Source of the DNA: Geodermatophilus nigrescens
Lineage (GTDB): Bacteria > Actinomycetota > Actinomycetes > Mycobacteriales > Geodermatophilaceae
Assembly: GCF_900129495.1 (NCBI RefSeq)
Contig: NZ_FQVX01000001.1
Location: forward strand, 310,001-374,000
Reading direction: 5' to 3'
DNA length: 64,000 nt
Shown: positions 42,625 to 51,831 of the stretch, in pieces
Layout: the number at the start of each line of letters is the position of its first letter
How positions within the stretch are numbered: the first letter of the stretch is position 1
Translations under genes and position numbers: made by a program
Notes under the pieces: generated by a model
What the model was told of the DNA's origin: nothing
The model's database searches: none
Seen by the model: the letters and a program-made list of their open reading frames with translations, nothing else

Positions 42625-43368
42625 ATGACCTCGCTCGCCGTGGGCCGCACCGCCGTCCTGGACCGGGACGAGGCCGTGCGCCTGGCCGCCACGGAGTACG
42701 GCCGCTTCGCCGACCTGGTCGCCGGCCTCGGACCCGGCGAGTGGGCGCGGCCGACCGACTGCCCCGGCTGGGACGTGCGGGCCATGGCGGGGCACGTCCT
42801 CGGGATGGCCCGGATGGTCGCCTCGCCCGGGCAGTTCGTGCGCCAGAACGCGGCCGCGGCCCGCGCGGGCGGCGGCGTCGACTCCCTGACCGCGCTGCAG
42901 GTCCGCGAGCAGGCGCACCTCCCGGTGCCGGAGCTGGTGGCCGCCCTCGCCGACGTCGGACCGCGGGCCGCCCGCGGCCGACGCCGGCTCGCCCGGGTCG
43001 TCGGCCGGCTGCCGCTGCCCGAGGCGCAGGGAGTGGGCGGCCGGCGGGAGTGGTGGTCGCTCGGGTACCTGCTCGACGTCGTCCTCACCCGCGACACCTG
43101 GATGCACCGGGCCGACGTCGCCCGCGCCACCGGCCGCGAGCCCGTCCTCACGCCGGAGCACGACGGCGTCCTGGTCGCCGACGTCGTGCGGGAGTGGGCG
43201 CAGCGGCACGGGCGCCCGTTCCGGCTGCGGCTCACCGGCCCGGCGGGCGGCGCGTGGTCCGCGGGGGCGGGCGGTGAGGACGTCGAGTGCGATGCCGTGG
43301 AGTTCTGCCGGGTGCTGTCCGGCCGCGGCACCGGCGCCGGACTGCTCGCGCAGCAGGTCCCCTTCTAG
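42625..43368 (+). CDS. Maleylpyruvate isomerase-family mycothiol-dependent (DinB_2-like) protein
   Basis: A 247-residue four-helix-bundle protein of the actinobacterial DinB/MDMPI superfamily (TIGR03083 type). Likely metal-binding residues are the His in DVRAMAGHVLGMARM and HRADVARATG, with another acidic/His site between. CPGWDVRAMAGHV is the family signature. Members use mycothiol as thiol cofactor or have unknown roles. ATG at 42625 has GGAGGGAG upstream. It converges with the PemK-like gene, 4 bp apart. Confidence 0.85.
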   Translation: MTSLAVGRTAVLDRDEAVRLAATEYGRFADLVAGLGPGEWARPTDCPGWDVRAMAGHVLGMARMVASPGQFVRQNAAAARAGGGVDSLTALQVREQAHLPVPELVAALADVGPRAARGRRRLARVVGRLPLPEAQGVGGRREWWSLGYLLDVVLTRDTWMHRADVARATGREPVLTPEHDGVLVADVVREWAQRHGRPFRLRLTGPAGGAWSAGAGGEDVECDAVEFCRVLSGRGTGAGLLAQQVPF

Positions 43369-43372
43369 CGGG

Positions 43373-43918
43373 TCACCAACCCTGGGTCCGGCGGGCCGCG
43401 GCCACGACCCGGTCGAACACCGCCCGGTCCAGCGCGGCGCCCTCGCGGCGCACGGTCCCGGGGTCGAGGACCAGCAGCCGGTCCAGGCGCACCTCGCTCG
43501 GGCGGCCCTGCCGGTCCCAGCCGCCGCTGCCGACGTCCATCCAGGTGCGCCCGTGCCGGGCCTCGTCGGCGGCGTCGCGGTCGTGGTCCTTGCTGGTGAG
43601 CATCAGACCGACCAGCTCCGCGCCGCGGCGGCCGACCACGAGCACCGGCCGGTCCTTGCCGCGGCCGTCGCCCTCGTCGTAGGGCACCCAGGCCCACACG
43701 ACCTCGCCGGGGTCGGGGTGCCCGTCGGCGCGGGGCCGGTACTCCGTGTCGACGGCGCCCGGCGTCGCGCCCGGCCCGTGCGGGGCCGGTCGGGACGCCG
43801 GCTGCGAGGGGGCCCGGCGGCGGCCCGGGCGGGCGGCCCGGGCCGCGCGGGCCGGCGTGGCGGTGGCGGCGCGGAGGAGCGAGAGGACGGTGTCGACGAG
43901 GCGGCTCGGGCGGGCCAT
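43373..43918 (-). CDS. PemK/MazF-like toxin-fold protein with basic N-terminal extension
   Basis: A 181-residue protein. The first 60 residues are Arg/Ala/Pro-rich and look disordered; the rest is a PemK/MazF fold: GEVVWAWVPYDEGDGRGKDRPVLVVGRRGAELVGLMLTSKDH, and PSEVRLDRLLVLDPGTV near the end. MazF relatives are mRNA interferases. No antitoxin gene adjoins it on the same strand; a 64-residue basic protein is encoded divergently. So toxin activity is uncertain. Confidence 0.82.
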   Translation of the reverse strand: MARPSRLVDTVLSLLRAATATPARAARAARPGRRRAPSQPASRPAPHGPGATPGAVDTEYRPRADGHPDPGEVVWAWVPYDEGDGRGKDRPVLVVGRRGAELVGLMLTSKDHDRDAADEARHGRTWMDVGSGGWDRQGRPSEVRLDRLLVLDPGTVRREGAALDRAVFDRVVAAARRTQGW

Positions 43919-43944
43919 GGAGGCACCGTAGGAGACCCCCGACG

Positions 43945-43970
43945 CCGTCACATCTGTCCCGTCCGTCACA
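43945..43970. repeat. CCGTCACA direct repeats in the pemK-like divergent promoter region
   Basis: CCGTCACA occurs at 43945-43952 and 43963-43970, 18 bp apart, in the 152-bp spacer between the PemK-like gene and the divergent small gene. It may be a regulator site. CCAGTTCTGG at 43988-43997 is a small palindrome nearby. Confidence 0.35.
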
Positions 43971-44070
43971 CCGGTACCAATTCGGGCCAGTTCTGGTTCC
44001 GGAGCGTGGTTCCTGGGCACCATTGCGTTACGGGGCGCGCAGCCATCGCTCCCCGGGAGAGGGGGCTCCC

Positions 44071-44265
44071 ATGACCTCGGCCCAGCCCGTCGTCGCGACC
44101 GTCTCACTCGTACGCGAGCCGCGTGCCAGCGTGCTCGCCGCGTTCCAGCTGGTGGAGGACGCGCGCTACCTCGCCGGCGGGCGCACGCGCCGCCGCGACC
44201 GGGTGCGCCGGATCGCCGAGCGCACTGTGGTGTCCCGCCGCCTGGCGCGCGACCTCTCCGCCTGA
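44071..44265 (+). CDS. Small basic protein of unknown function
   Basis: A 64-residue protein. The N-terminal half is neutral (MTSAQPVVATVSLVREPRASVLAAFQLVED), the C-terminal half is very basic (TRRRDRVRRIAERTVVSRRLARDL). No signal or membrane helix. ATG at 44071 has GGGAGAGGGGG upstream. It is divergent from the PemK-like gene and ends 2 bp from the convergent VOC gene. It could bind nucleic acid, but this is only from charge. Confidence 0.6.
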   Translation: MTSAQPVVATVSLVREPRASVLAAFQLVEDARYLAGGRTRRRDRVRRIAERTVVSRRLARDLSA

Positions 44266-44267
44266 CC

Positions 44268-44693
44268 TCAGGCCACGCAGAACTCGTTGCCCTCCGGGTC
44301 GGCGAGCGTGGCCCACGTGAACGGGCCCTGCGAGGACCGCCACAGCTCGGTGGCGCCCATGCCCAGCAGGCGGGCCACCTCGGCCTCGCGGCGCTCGTCG
44401 CCCACGCGGACGTCGAGGTGGACGCGGTTCTTGACCGTCTTGGCCTCCGGCACGCGCTGGAACAGCACCCGCGGCCGGCCGGGGTCGGGCGAGGTGATGG
44501 CCGCGCCCACCGCCCAGACGAGCCTGCCGCGGTGGGTGGTCGTGTCGGCCTCCGACGCGTGCCCGGCCGCCACCGTGCCGCGGATGAGGGACTCGTCCTG
44601 GGCCTCCACCGACCAGCCGAGGGCCTCGGCCCACCAGTCGGCCAGCGCGTGCGGCTCGGTCGCGTCGATCGTCACCTGGAAGTCGGTCGCCAT
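44268..44693 (-). CDS. VOC-family (glyoxalase-like) protein
   Basis: A 141-residue VOC-superfamily protein with the two beta-alpha-beta-beta-beta units: FQVTIDATEPHALADWWAEALGW at the start and KNRVHLDVRV with LADPEGNEFCV at the end. The HxD-like pair (His in NRVHLDV) and the final Glu region could bind metal. This glyoxalase_6 type is of unknown substrate. ATG at 44693. Confidence 0.88.
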   Translation of the reverse strand: MATDFQVTIDATEPHALADWWAEALGWSVEAQDESLIRGTVAAGHASEADTTTHRGRLVWAVGAAITSPDPGRPRVLFQRVPEAKTVKNRVHLDVRVGDERREAEVARLLGMGATELWRSSQGPFTWATLADPEGNEFCVA

Positions 44694-44732
44694 GGCCGCA
44701 GCCTGGCAGGACGCCCCGACAGGACCGGGCGC

Positions 44733-45329
44733 TCAGAGCTCCAGCGCGAGGTCGGCCCGGATGACCGCGTCGTCGGGCAGCGGCGTCTCCAGCCCGCAGT
44801 GGTCGCGGATCATCACGCCGAACGGGGGGAGGGCGGCGCGGTCGATCCGGCTCGCCGGGTCCCACAGCCCCGAGCGCATGACCGCCTTCGCGCAGTGCAG
44901 GTAGGCCCGCTGGACGGTCACCACCATGACCGAGCGCGGGGCCCGGCCGAACTCGGTGAGGTCGACGCCGAGCGCGTCCGGCGCCAGCAGCTCGGCGGTG
45001 CCGAACACCTTGAGCGTCTCCTCCAGACCCGGCACGAAGAACAGCAGCGCCACCCTGGGGTTCCCGGCGACCTTGCGCAGGCTGTCGAGCCGGTTGTTGC
45101 CCTGCCGGTCGGGCAGCACGAGGCGGTGCTCGTCGAGCACCTTGACGAAGCCCGGGTCGCCGCCCCGCGGGGACACCTCGGGGAACCCGTCGGCGTCCGC
45201 CGTCGCCAGGGTGAGGAACGGCGACAGGCCCACGAGGGCCCGGCAGTGGACGTCGAGGTGGTCGATCTCCTTGTCCAGCACCAGCTGCGAGGGCGGGCGG
45301 TAGGAGGCCAGGACCGGGTCGGGCTGCAC
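44733..45329 (-). CDS. Pyridoxamine 5'-phosphate oxidase-family FMN protein
   Basis: A 198-residue flavin-reductase-like split barrel (PPOX class, MSMEG_1061 type). Motifs: CRALVGLSPFLTLATADADGFPEVSPRGGDPGFVKVLD, LVLPDRQGNNRLDSLRKVAGNPRVALLFFVPG and LRVFGTAEL-like (LKVFGTAELLAPD). These proteins bind FMN or F420 and reduce diverse compounds. GTG at 45329. Upstream lies the cobQ 3' end, 32 bp away on the same strand. Confidence 0.88.
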   Translation of the reverse strand: MQPDPVLASYRPPSQLVLDKEIDHLDVHCRALVGLSPFLTLATADADGFPEVSPRGGDPGFVKVLDEHRLVLPDRQGNNRLDSLRKVAGNPRVALLFFVPGLEETLKVFGTAELLAPDALGVDLTEFGRAPRSVMVVTVQRAYLHCAKAVMRSGLWDPASRIDRAALPPFGVMIRDHCGLETPLPDDAVIRADLALEL

Positions 45330-45361
45330 GGTCCGACGGTAGCCCGGGAGGCGAGGCCGTC

Positions 45362-46870
45362 CTACCTCGCCGCCCCGGACGAGCCGCCCGGCGGGAGCAG
45401 CGGCAGGCCGTCGGGCGGGCCCTCCTCGAGCAGCCGCCACAGCGCCGCGGTGTCGGCGTGCTCGGCCACCAGGTCGCCGAGGGCGTCGAGCCGCTGCTCG
45501 CGGACCGCGGCGAACGAGGTGTCCGGGGCCGGCACGAACCGCCGGCCCGCCGCCCGCGCCACCTCGGCCAGGAAGGCGCGGCGGAAGCCGTCGTTCTCCA
45601 GCGCGCCGTGCCAGGTGGTGCCCCACACCGCGCCGGCGCGACCGCCGTCGAGGAACGGCTCGGCCCCGTCCGCGTAGGTGACGACGCCGTGGTGGATCTC
45701 GTAGCCGCGCACCGGGTGCCCGAGGGCCTCGCCGGACGGGCGGCCGAGCGTCTTCTCCCGCGCGAAGGAGACGTCGGCCGGCAGGAGCCCCAGCCCGGCC
45801 ACGGTGCCCGCCCGCGACTCGACGTCGTCGGTGATCGTGCGGGCGAGCATCTGGTGCCCGCCGCAGATGCCGAGCACCGGCCGGCCCTCCGCGGCGCGGC
45901 GGCCGACCGCCTCGGCCAGCCCGGTGGCGCGCAGCCACGCCAGGTCGGACACGGTCGCCCGGGTGCCGGGCAGCACCACCAGGTCGGCGTCGGCGAGCTC
46001 CTCGGGCCGGGTGGCGTAGCGGACCAGCACGCCCGGCTCGGCGGCCAGCGCGTCGAGGTCGGTGAAGTTCGACAGCCGCGGCAGCCGGGCCACCGAGACG
46101 CGCAGCACCTCCTCGCCGTGCGGCGGCCCGGCCGAGGAGACGCCGGTGGGCACGCCGAGGGAGTCCTCGACGTCGAGGGCGGCGCCGGGCAGCCACGGCA
46201 GCACGCCGAGCGTCGGCCGGCCGGTGAGCGCGGTCAGCCGGTCGAGGCCGGGGCGCAGGAGGCGCACGTCGCCGCGGAACTTGTTCACGAGGAAGCCGGC
46301 CACCAGCCGCTGGTCGGCGGGCGGCATGAGCGCGACCGTGCCGTACAGCGCGGGGAACACCCCGCCGCGGTCGATGTCGCCGACCACGACGACGGGCAGG
46401 CCGGCCGCGGTGGCCAGGCCCATGTTCGCGATGTCGTCGGCGCGCAGGTTGATCTCGGTGGGGGAGCCCGCGCCCTCGCACACCACGACGTCGAAGCGCG
46501 ACCGCAGGTCGGCGAGGCTGGCCAGCACCTGCTCGAGCAGCGCGGCCTTCATCGGCCGGTAGGACAGCGCGGTCACCTCGGCCACCGGCCGGCCCAGGAC
46601 GACGACCTGGCTGGCGTCGTCGCCGCCGGGCTTGAGCAGCACCGGGTTCATCGCGGCCTCGGGCTCCACCCCGGCGGCCTGCGCCTGCATGACCTGCGCC
46701 CGGCCGATCTCCGCGCCGTCGGCGGTGACCATGGAGTTGTTGCTCATGTTCTGCGCCTTGAAGGGCGCGACGCGCACGCCCTGGCGGGCCAGCCAGCGGC
46801 AGATGCCCGCCGTGACCACCGACTTGCCGGCGTCCGACGTCGTCCCGGCGACGAGCAGGGCCCCGCTCAT
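45362..46870 (-). CDS. cobQ: Cobyric acid synthase CobQ
   Basis: A 502-residue enzyme that amidates adenosylcobyrinate a,c-diamide at b, d, e and g. P-loop-like [28 protein letters not shown], and [15 protein letters not shown] in the synthetase part; the glutaminase part has GICGGHQML with the Cys, and [15 protein letters not shown] with the His. ATGA overlap with the acyltransferase gene upstream. It lies away from the main riboswitch operon, and no second riboswitch is visible upstream. Confidence 0.95.
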   Translation of the reverse strand: MSGALLVAGTTSDAGKSVVTAGICRWLARQGVRVAPFKAQNMSNNSMVTADGAEIGRAQVMQAQAAGVEPEAAMNPVLLKPGGDDASQVVVLGRPVAEVTALSYRPMKAALLEQVLASLADLRSRFDVVVCEGAGSPTEINLRADDIANMGLATAAGLPVVVVGDIDRGGVFPALYGTVALMPPADQRLVAGFLVNKFRGDVRLLRPGLDRLTALTGRPTLGVLPWLPGAALDVEDSLGVPTGVSSAGPPHGEEVLRVSVARLPRLSNFTDLDALAAEPGVLVRYATRPEELADADLVVLPGTRATVSDLAWLRATGLAEAVGRRAAEGRPVLGICGGHQMLARTITDDVESRAGTVAGLGLLPADVSFAREKTLGRPSGEALGHPVRGYEIHHGVVTYADGAEPFLDGGRAGAVWGTTWHGALENDGFRRAFLAEVARAAGRRFVPAPDTSFAAVREQRLDALGDLVAEHADTAALWRLLEEGPPDGLPLLPPGGSSGAAR

Positions 46871-47526
46871 GCGGCCGGCTGCCCCCAGCCGGCCTTCTCC
46901 TGCCCGGACAGGTCGGCGATCGCCTCCATGATCCGGTCGGTGACCTCGCGGCGCGGGCGGCCCTTGGCGGCCTGACCGCGGTGCTCGGGGAACTCGAGCG
47001 CCGCCCCGAAGGTGATCGACACCCGGTGCGGGCGCGGCCAGCGGGAGTCGACCGGCTGCACGCGGTCGGTCCCGGCGACGGCCACCGGGACGACGGGGCA
47101 GTCGGCCGTCAGCGCCAGCCAGGCGACGCCGGTCTTCCCGCGTGCCAGGCGGCCGTCGCGCGAGCGGGTGCCCTCCGGGTAGATGCCGAAGCCCTCGCCG
47201 CGGCGCAGCACGCCGAGCGCGGTGTCGAGGGCCTCCTGCGCCGCGCGGGAGGTCTCCCGCTCGACCGGCATGGCCCCCAGCGCCGTGAACAGGGTGCGGG
47301 TGAGCCAGCCACCGGGCCCGGAGCGGGTGAAGTACTCGGCCTTGGCCAGGTAGTGCACCCGCCGCGGGGACGCCAGCGGGATGGCGATGCTGTCGATGAA
47401 GGACAGGTGGTTGCTCGCGATGATGAACGGCCCGTCGTCCGGGACGTGGGCCCGGCCGCTCACGCGCGGCCGGAACAGCAGCCAGAACAGCGGCTTGAGC
47501 ACGAACCGCGCGACGAGGTAGAACAC
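46867..47526 (-). CDS. 1-acyl-sn-glycerol-3-phosphate acyltransferase (PlsC-like)
   Basis: A 219-residue membrane-associated acyltransferase. Motif [10 protein letters not shown] (HX4D), motif [16 protein letters not shown], and motif [12 protein letters not shown]-terminal hydrophobic patch [17 protein letters not shown]. It would acylate lysophosphatidate. The GTG at 47526 has GAGGGAGGGGGC upstream; an in-frame start at 47556 would skip this site. It is coupled to cobQ by ATGA with no metabolic link. Confidence 0.9.
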   Translation of the reverse strand: MFYLVARFVLKPLFWLLFRPRVSGRAHVPDDGPFIIASNHLSFIDSIAIPLASPRRVHYLAKAEYFTRSGPGGWLTRTLFTALGAMPVERETSRAAQEALDTALGVLRRGEGFGIYPEGTRSRDGRLARGKTGVAWLALTADCPVVPVAVAGTDRVQPVDSRWPRPHRVSITFGAALEFPEHRGQAAKGRPRREVTDRIMEAIADLSGQEKAGWGQPAA

Positions 47527-47578
47527 GCCGCCCCCTCCCTCGTGGCGTCCCGGCACCGGCCACCGGGACCCGGGGCAT

Positions 47579-47617
47579 CCTCCCCTGCCGCGGGGGAGGC
47601 GACCGCGGCAGGGGAGG
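47579..47617 (-). terminator. Strong hairpin terminator of the ANTAR gene
   Basis: A perfect 15-bp stem (47579-47593 with 47603-47617) closes a 9-nt loop, 33 bp past the ANTAR stop on the minus strand. It separates the ANTAR gene from plsC-cobQ. Confidence 0.82.
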
Positions 47618-47649
47618 GTGCGTCGGGGGAGGAACGGGCCGGCGCGGTC

Positions 47650-48402
47650 CTAGCCGCCCGGGTGACCGGCGGCGCCCGGCGGGCAGGCGTCGCGCAGGAT
47701 CTCGCGCACCTGCGGGGACAGCGGGCGGCCGCCCGACGCCGAGGCGACCAGGTCCAGCGCGACGTCGCGGACCTTGCGGTGCACGTGGCTGGAGATGTGC
47801 GCCAGCAGGTCGAAGGCAGGCTGCTCCCCGCAGCCGGTGAGCAGCATCAGCACGCCCTTGGCCTGCTCGATGGGCGCCCGGCTGGTCATCGCGGTGCGCA
47901 GCTGGGCGAGCTCGGTCTCGAGCTCCAGCACCCGGTCCACGGCCGCGGGGCCGGGGGCGCCGGCGCCCACGGCGGGGTTGTCGACGACGAGGCCCTCGAC
48001 GCCGGCCACCCGCCCCTCGCCGTCGAGGCGTGGCTCGCCGAGCAGCACCACGGTGCGCTGGGCGGTCCCGGGCAGGCGCAGCCGCACGGACAGGCAGAAC
48101 GCCTGGCCGGCGGTGACCGCCGCGGACAGCGCGTCGATGGTGCGGGGCCGGTCGTCGGGGTGCTGGGCGGCCACGAGCACCTCGGTGCTCGGCGTGGCGC
48201 CCGAGGGCGGGAGCCCGTGGAGGACGCACATCTCCTCCGACCACTGCCACTCGCCGGTGGCGCGGTCGTAGCGCCAGCGCGCGGCGACCCGGGTGCGGCG
48301 GGAGACCAGGGGGGAGGGCGCCGGCGGGCGGGGCAGCGGCGGTGCGGCCGTCCGCGGGGGACGGGGGTGGGTCCGGACAGGGCGAGGCTGTGTCGAGGTC
48401 AT
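47650..48402 (-). CDS. PAS and ANTAR domain protein
   Basis: A 250-residue regulator. After a Pro/Arg-rich start (about 1-35), a PAS-3-like fold (about 38-130: [38 protein letters not shown]) and a helix lead to a C-terminal ANTAR domain (about 165-225: [48 protein letters not shown]). ANTAR domains bind RNA hairpins to block termination. No ANTAR target gene is obvious next to it. ATG at 48402. Confidence 0.87.
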   Translation of the reverse strand: MTSTQPRPVRTHPRPPRTAAPPLPRPPAPSPLVSRRTRVAARWRYDRATGEWQWSEEMCVLHGLPPSGATPSTEVLVAAQHPDDRPRTIDALSAAVTAGQAFCLSVRLRLPGTAQRTVVLLGEPRLDGEGRVAGVEGLVVDNPAVGAGAPGPAAVDRVLELETELAQLRTAMTSRAPIEQAKGVLMLLTGCGEQPAFDLLAHISSHVHRKVRDVALDLVASASGGRPLSPQVREILRDACPPGAAGHPGG

Positions 48403-48572
48403 GACCAACTCCGTCGGGCACCCCGGCGTCGGCCGGGGAGAGCGCCGCGCAGCCGCTTGTTCGACCACCTGCGGAAGAGCCGGGACGAGGTCCCGGCCGC
48501 TCGGGACACCCCGGACGGTAGACCCGGTGCGCACGGCGCGCACCCGCACCGGACGGGCGCGTCCGTTTCGCC

Positions 48573-50024
48573 TCACACCACCGTGACGGGCCGCGCCGGA
48601 TGGCGCGCGACCGGCCCCCCGGCCAGGGCGGAGTCGACGGCGGCGAGGGTGGCGACGGCGGTGCGCAGCCGGGCCGGCGGCAGCGTGAACGGCAGCCGCA
48701 GGTGGTCGTCGAAGGCGGTGCCGGTGCCGAAGGCGCGCCCCTCGGCGAGGAGTAGGCCCAGCGGGGCCGCGGCGGCCGCGAGGGCGGCGGAGCTGCGGCC
48801 CGGCGGCAGCGTGCACCACGCCGACAGCCCGCCGGACGGGCGCGGGACGGTCCAGTGCGGCAGCCGCGCGGCGGCCTCGGCGAGGAGCACCTCGCGGCGC
48901 TCCCGCAGCAGCTGCCGGCGCCCGGCCAGCACCGGGTCGAGGTCGCGCACGAGCGCGGCGGCGGCGAGCTGGTCGAGCGGGCCGACCGACAGCTGCCGGC
49001 GGCCCAGCGCGGCGCCGAGCGAGGCGGCCAGCGCGGCGTCGGTGCGCAGCCAGCCGATGCGCAGCCCGCCCCACACCGACTTCGACAGGCCACCGACGGT
49101 CACCGTCGCGGCGTCCGGCAGCCCGGCGGCGTAGGGCGGCAGCGGGCCGGCGTCGTCGTCGAGCCACAGCTCGGCGGTGACCTCGTCGACGATGGCGAGC
49201 ACACCCTGCTGCCAGAGCGTGGCGGCCAGCCGCCGGCGGCCGGCGGCCGACAGCCGCGCGCCGCTGGGGTTGGAGAAGTCGGGCATGAGGAAGGCCAGCC
49301 GCGGGCTGCTCTGCCGGGTGGCCAGGTGTGCCGCGCCGACGACGGCGTCGGGGTCGCGGGCGTCGACCGCGACCGGCACGCACCGCCCCCCGGCGGCGGT
49401 GACCAGCTGGACCGCGCCCGGGTAGGTGGGGTGCTCGACGAGCACGCGGTCACCGGGCTGCAGCAGCACCTCCACGACGAGCGCGGTGGCGTCGCCGGTG
49501 CCGGCGGTGACCACCACCTGGTCGGGGTCGGTGGGCAGGCCGCGGGCGGTGTACCGGTCGGCGATGGCGGCGCGCAGCTCGGGCAGGCCGCTCGGCGCGT
49601 AGCCGTGCCCGGCGACCACTCCCGGCAGCCGGGCGAGCGCGCGCTCGTAGGCGGGCACCAGCTGGGGCGCCGCCTCGGGGGCGGCGTGGGCGAGGTCGAG
49701 CACCTCGGGGTCCGTCGTCGGCGCGGACCACACGGCGTCGACGGGCGGCGTCTCGACGACGGTGCCCGCGCCGTGCCGCGTGCTCACCGCGCCCTCCTCG
49801 CGCAGCAGCCGGTAGGCCGAGGCGACGGTCACCCGGCTCACGCCCAGCGCCGCGGCGAGGTCGCGCTCGGCCGGCAGGCGGGTGCCCGGCGGCAGCTGCC
49901 CGAGCGCCACCAGCTCGCGGACCCGGCGCGCCAGCCCGGCGTAGCGCGGGCCCGGCAGGTCGGTCAGCGGGCCGACGAGACCCGCCAACTCGGCGGGAGT
50001 GGACTGCTCGGTCCCCGGTGGCAT
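48573..50024 (-). CDS. MocR/PdxR-type GntR regulator with aminotransferase-like domain
   Basis: A protein of about 483 residues. Winged HTH (about 25-85: [52 protein letters not shown]), then a fold-type I aminotransferase domain with [24 protein letters not shown] and the PLP Lys in [15 protein letters not shown]. MocR proteins sense PLP or amino compounds. ATG at 50024 (MPPGTEQ) or 50036. A perfect palindrome just upstream (50044-50060) is a good operator. No pdx gene is near. Confidence 0.9.
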   Translation of the reverse strand: MPPGTEQSTPAELAGLVGPLTDLPGPRYAGLARRVRELVALGQLPPGTRLPAERDLAAALGVSRVTVASAYRLLREEGAVSTRHGAGTVVETPPVDAVWSAPTTDPEVLDLAHAAPEAAPQLVPAYERALARLPGVVAGHGYAPSGLPELRAAIADRYTARGLPTDPDQVVVTAGTGDATALVVEVLLQPGDRVLVEHPTYPGAVQLVTAAGGRCVPVAVDARDPDAVVGAAHLATRQSSPRLAFLMPDFSNPSGARLSAAGRRRLAATLWQQGVLAIVDEVTAELWLDDDAGPLPPYAAGLPDAATVTVGGLSKSVWGGLRIGWLRTDAALAASLGAALGRRQLSVGPLDQLAAAALVRDLDPVLAGRRQLLRERREVLLAEAAARLPHWTVPRPSGGLSAWCTLPPGRSSAALAAAAAPLGLLLAEGRAFGTGTAFDDHLRLPFTLPPARLRTAVATLAAVDSALAGGPVARHPARPVTVV

Positions 50025-50043
50025 GCAGGCCACCATGCCGGAT

Positions 50044-50060
50044 TGGACCGCTCCGGTCCA
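50044..50060. promoter_or_regulatory. MocR-type palindromic operator
   Basis: TGGACCG-CTC-CGGTCCA is a perfect 7-bp-arm palindrome, 20 bp before the MocR ATG and 26 bp before the divergent small gene. Similar TGGACC/GGTCCA sites are typical for MocR regulators. Confidence 0.72.
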
Positions 50061-50085
50061 GTGGCGACGGTGCCACTGTTCCCCC

Positions 50086-50436
50086 ATGACCTCGAGTGCA
50101 GTCCTCCTGCTGCTGTTCCTGCTGGCTCTCGGCGCCCTGTCGGTGACCACGCTCGTCGTCGCCGTGCGCGGCGGCCGCGGTCCCGCCGACCCGCCGCGCA
50201 GCCACCCCCGCCTCGACCCGGCGGGCTTCCCGGTGACCTCCGGGGCGCGCGGCGCCCTGCACGGGCGCGGGCCGCTGACCCGGCCTCAGCCGCGCCGGGC
50301 GGCCCTGCTCGCCACGGCGAGGGCCGCCGCGGCCAGCCACACCGCCCGCGACAGGCGCACCGCCCGGCCGACGTCGCTGCTCTCCGGCGCGCGGCCGTCG
50401 CCGAGCACCGGCCGGTCCTCGACCCGGCTGCCGTAG
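50086..50436 (+). CDS. Small membrane protein with long antisense overlap of cobD
   Basis: A 116-residue protein. An N-terminal membrane helix (SAVLLLLFLLALGALSVTTLVVAV) and a Gly/Pro-rich segment (RSHPRLDPAGFPVTSGARGALHGRGPL) look genuine, but the last 50 residues lie opposite the cobD 3' end (50286 on). ATG at 50086 is divergent from the MocR gene and shares its operator. It may be a real MocR target, or the C-terminal half may be an accident. No family recognised. Confidence 0.5.
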   Translation: MTSSAVLLLLFLLALGALSVTTLVVAVRGGRGPADPPRSHPRLDPAGFPVTSGARGALHGRGPLTRPQPRRAALLATARAAAASHTARDRRTARPTSLLSGARPSPSTGRSSTRLP

Positions 50437-51242
50437 ACGTTGCGCCCGCCCAGCCGCAGCCCCAGGGCGCCGGCCGCCGCGGCCTCGCAGCGGCCGGCGT
50501 TCGGGCTGGGGTGGGCGGCGCCGTCGCGCCACCAGGTGCGCAGCGCCTCCCGCGGCGACCCGCCGGCGAGCGGGGCCACGGCCACGGTGAGCGCGGCGGT
50601 GAGCCGGGCGGGCAGCCAGTTGGCGACGTCGTCGGCCCGCGCGGCGGCCCAGCCGAAGCGGGCGTACCGCGGCGAGCGGTGGCCGACCATCGCGTCGAGG
50701 GTGTTGACCGCGCGGTAGCCGAGCAGCCCGGGCAGGCCCGCGAGTGCGCCCCACACCAGCGGCGCGACGGCGGCGTCGGAGGTGTTCTCCGCGACCGACT
50801 CCACGGTGGCGCGGGCCAGCTCACCGGCGTCGAGGGACGAGGGGTCGCGGCCGGCCAGCGTGGGCAGCAGCGCCCGGGCCCCGGGCAGGTCGCCGGCCTC
50901 CAGGGCGCCGGCCATCGCGGCCGCCGCCCGGCCGAGCGACGTGCCGCCGAGCACCGTCCACGTGGTGGCGGCGACCGCCGCGGTGCGCAGCACCGGCCGC
51001 CCGGCCGTGGCCCGGTCGGCCGCCGCGCCCAGGCCCGCGGCGCCGGCGACCAGCACCAGCGCGTGGGCGGCGCCCGCCGGCCGCGCGTCGCGCCACACCC
51101 GCCGCTCCAGCGCCGCGGCGAGCGAGCCGAACGCGGCCACCGGGTGCCGCCGGGCCGGGTCGGCCAGCAGCAGGTCCGCGGCCGCGCCGAGTGCCAGGCC
51201 TGCGGCGGTGGGGACGTCTCTGCGGAGCGGCACGGCGACCAT
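50286..51242 (-). CDS. cobD: Adenosylcobinamide-phosphate synthase CobD/CbiB
   Basis: A 318-residue membrane enzyme that joins aminopropanol phosphate to adenosylcobyric acid. Motifs: LGAAADLLLADPARRHPVAAFGSLAAALE, SLGRAAAAMAGALEAGDLPGARALLPTLAGRDPSSLD, ATVESVAENTSDAAVAPLVWGALAG, and NTLDAMVGHRSPRYARFGWAAARADDVANW. About four membrane helices. ATG at 51242; it is divergent from def and its 5' region is 31 bp from the def ATG. It is not in the riboswitch operon. Confidence 0.93.
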   Translation of the reverse strand: MVAVPLRRDVPTAAGLALGAAADLLLADPARRHPVAAFGSLAAALERRVWRDARPAGAAHALVLVAGAAGLGAAADRATAGRPVLRTAAVAATTWTVLGGTSLGRAAAAMAGALEAGDLPGARALLPTLAGRDPSSLDAGELARATVESVAENTSDAAVAPLVWGALAGLPGLLGYRAVNTLDAMVGHRSPRYARFGWAAARADDVANWLPARLTAALTVAVAPLAGGSPREALRTWWRDGAAHPSPNAGRCEAAAAGALGLRLGGRNVYGSRVEDRPVLGDGRAPESSDVGRAVRLSRAVWLAAAALAVASRAARRG

Positions 51243-51260
51243 CCTGCCCAGGCCGCTTCC

Positions 51261-51273
51261 TAGGATCGCGGCC
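51261..51273 (+). promoter_or_regulatory. Leaderless -10 box of def
   Basis: TAGGAT (51261-51266) lies 7 bp before the def ATG at 51274, with no Shine-Dalgarno sequence between. This predicts a leaderless transcript. Confidence 0.55.
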
Positions 51274-51831
51274 ATGCGCCTGCCCGGCCGTTACGACGGC
51301 GTCGCCCGGCCGATCGTCACCTACGGCAGCAACGAGGTGCTGCACCGCCCGACCGTCCCGGTCACCGGGTTCGACGAGCGGCTGCGCCGGCTCGTGCTCG
51401 ACATGTTCGCCTCGATGCGCGAGGCCGACGGCGTGGGCCTGGCGGCCAACCAGATCGGCGTCGACGCGCGGGTCTTCGTGATCGACTGCCCGGACGCCGC
51501 GGGCGAGGACGTCGTCGGGTACGTGGTCAACCCGGAGCTCACGGTGCTGCCCCCGGCCGACGGCGAGCCCGCCGAGGAGGTCACCGAGGAGGGCTGCCTG
51601 TCGGTGCCCGGCCCCTACGCCGAGCTGGCCCGGGCCTTCCGCGCCCGCGTCGACGGCGTCGACGTGAAGGGGAAGCCGGTCACCATCGAGGCCACCGGCA
51701 TGGCCGCGCGGTGCCTGCAGCACGAGGTCGACCACCTCGACGGCGTCGTCTACGTCGACCGGCTGCCGGAGGACCTGCGCGAGCGGCTGCTGGCCGAGGC
51801 GGCCGGGCCCGAGGGCGAGCTGCCGGCGTGA
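51274..51831 (+). CDS. def: Peptide deformylase
   Basis: A 185-residue metallo-enzyme that removes the formyl group from new proteins. The three motifs are present: GVGLAANQIG, EEGCLSVPG and QHEVDHLDGVVYVDR, with the Cys and two His as metal ligands and Glu catalytic. ATG at 51274, probably leaderless. It overlaps cobL as GTGA, a housekeeping gene joined to a cobalamin gene. Confidence 0.95.
   Translation: MRLPGRYDGVARPIVTYGSNEVLHRPTVPVTGFDERLRRLVLDMFASMREADGVGLAANQIGVDARVFVIDCPDAAGEDVVGYVVNPELTVLPPADGEPAEEVTEEGCLSVPGPYAELARAFRARVDGVDVKGKPVTIEATGMAARCLQHEVDHLDGVVYVDRLPEDLRERLLAEAAGPEGELPA

Noticed and set aside
48403..48572. A gene or riboswitch in the 170-bp spacer above the ANTAR gene
   Set aside because: Several short GC-rich inverted repeats but no coding signal, no known riboswitch core and no clear ANTAR target hairpin pair.
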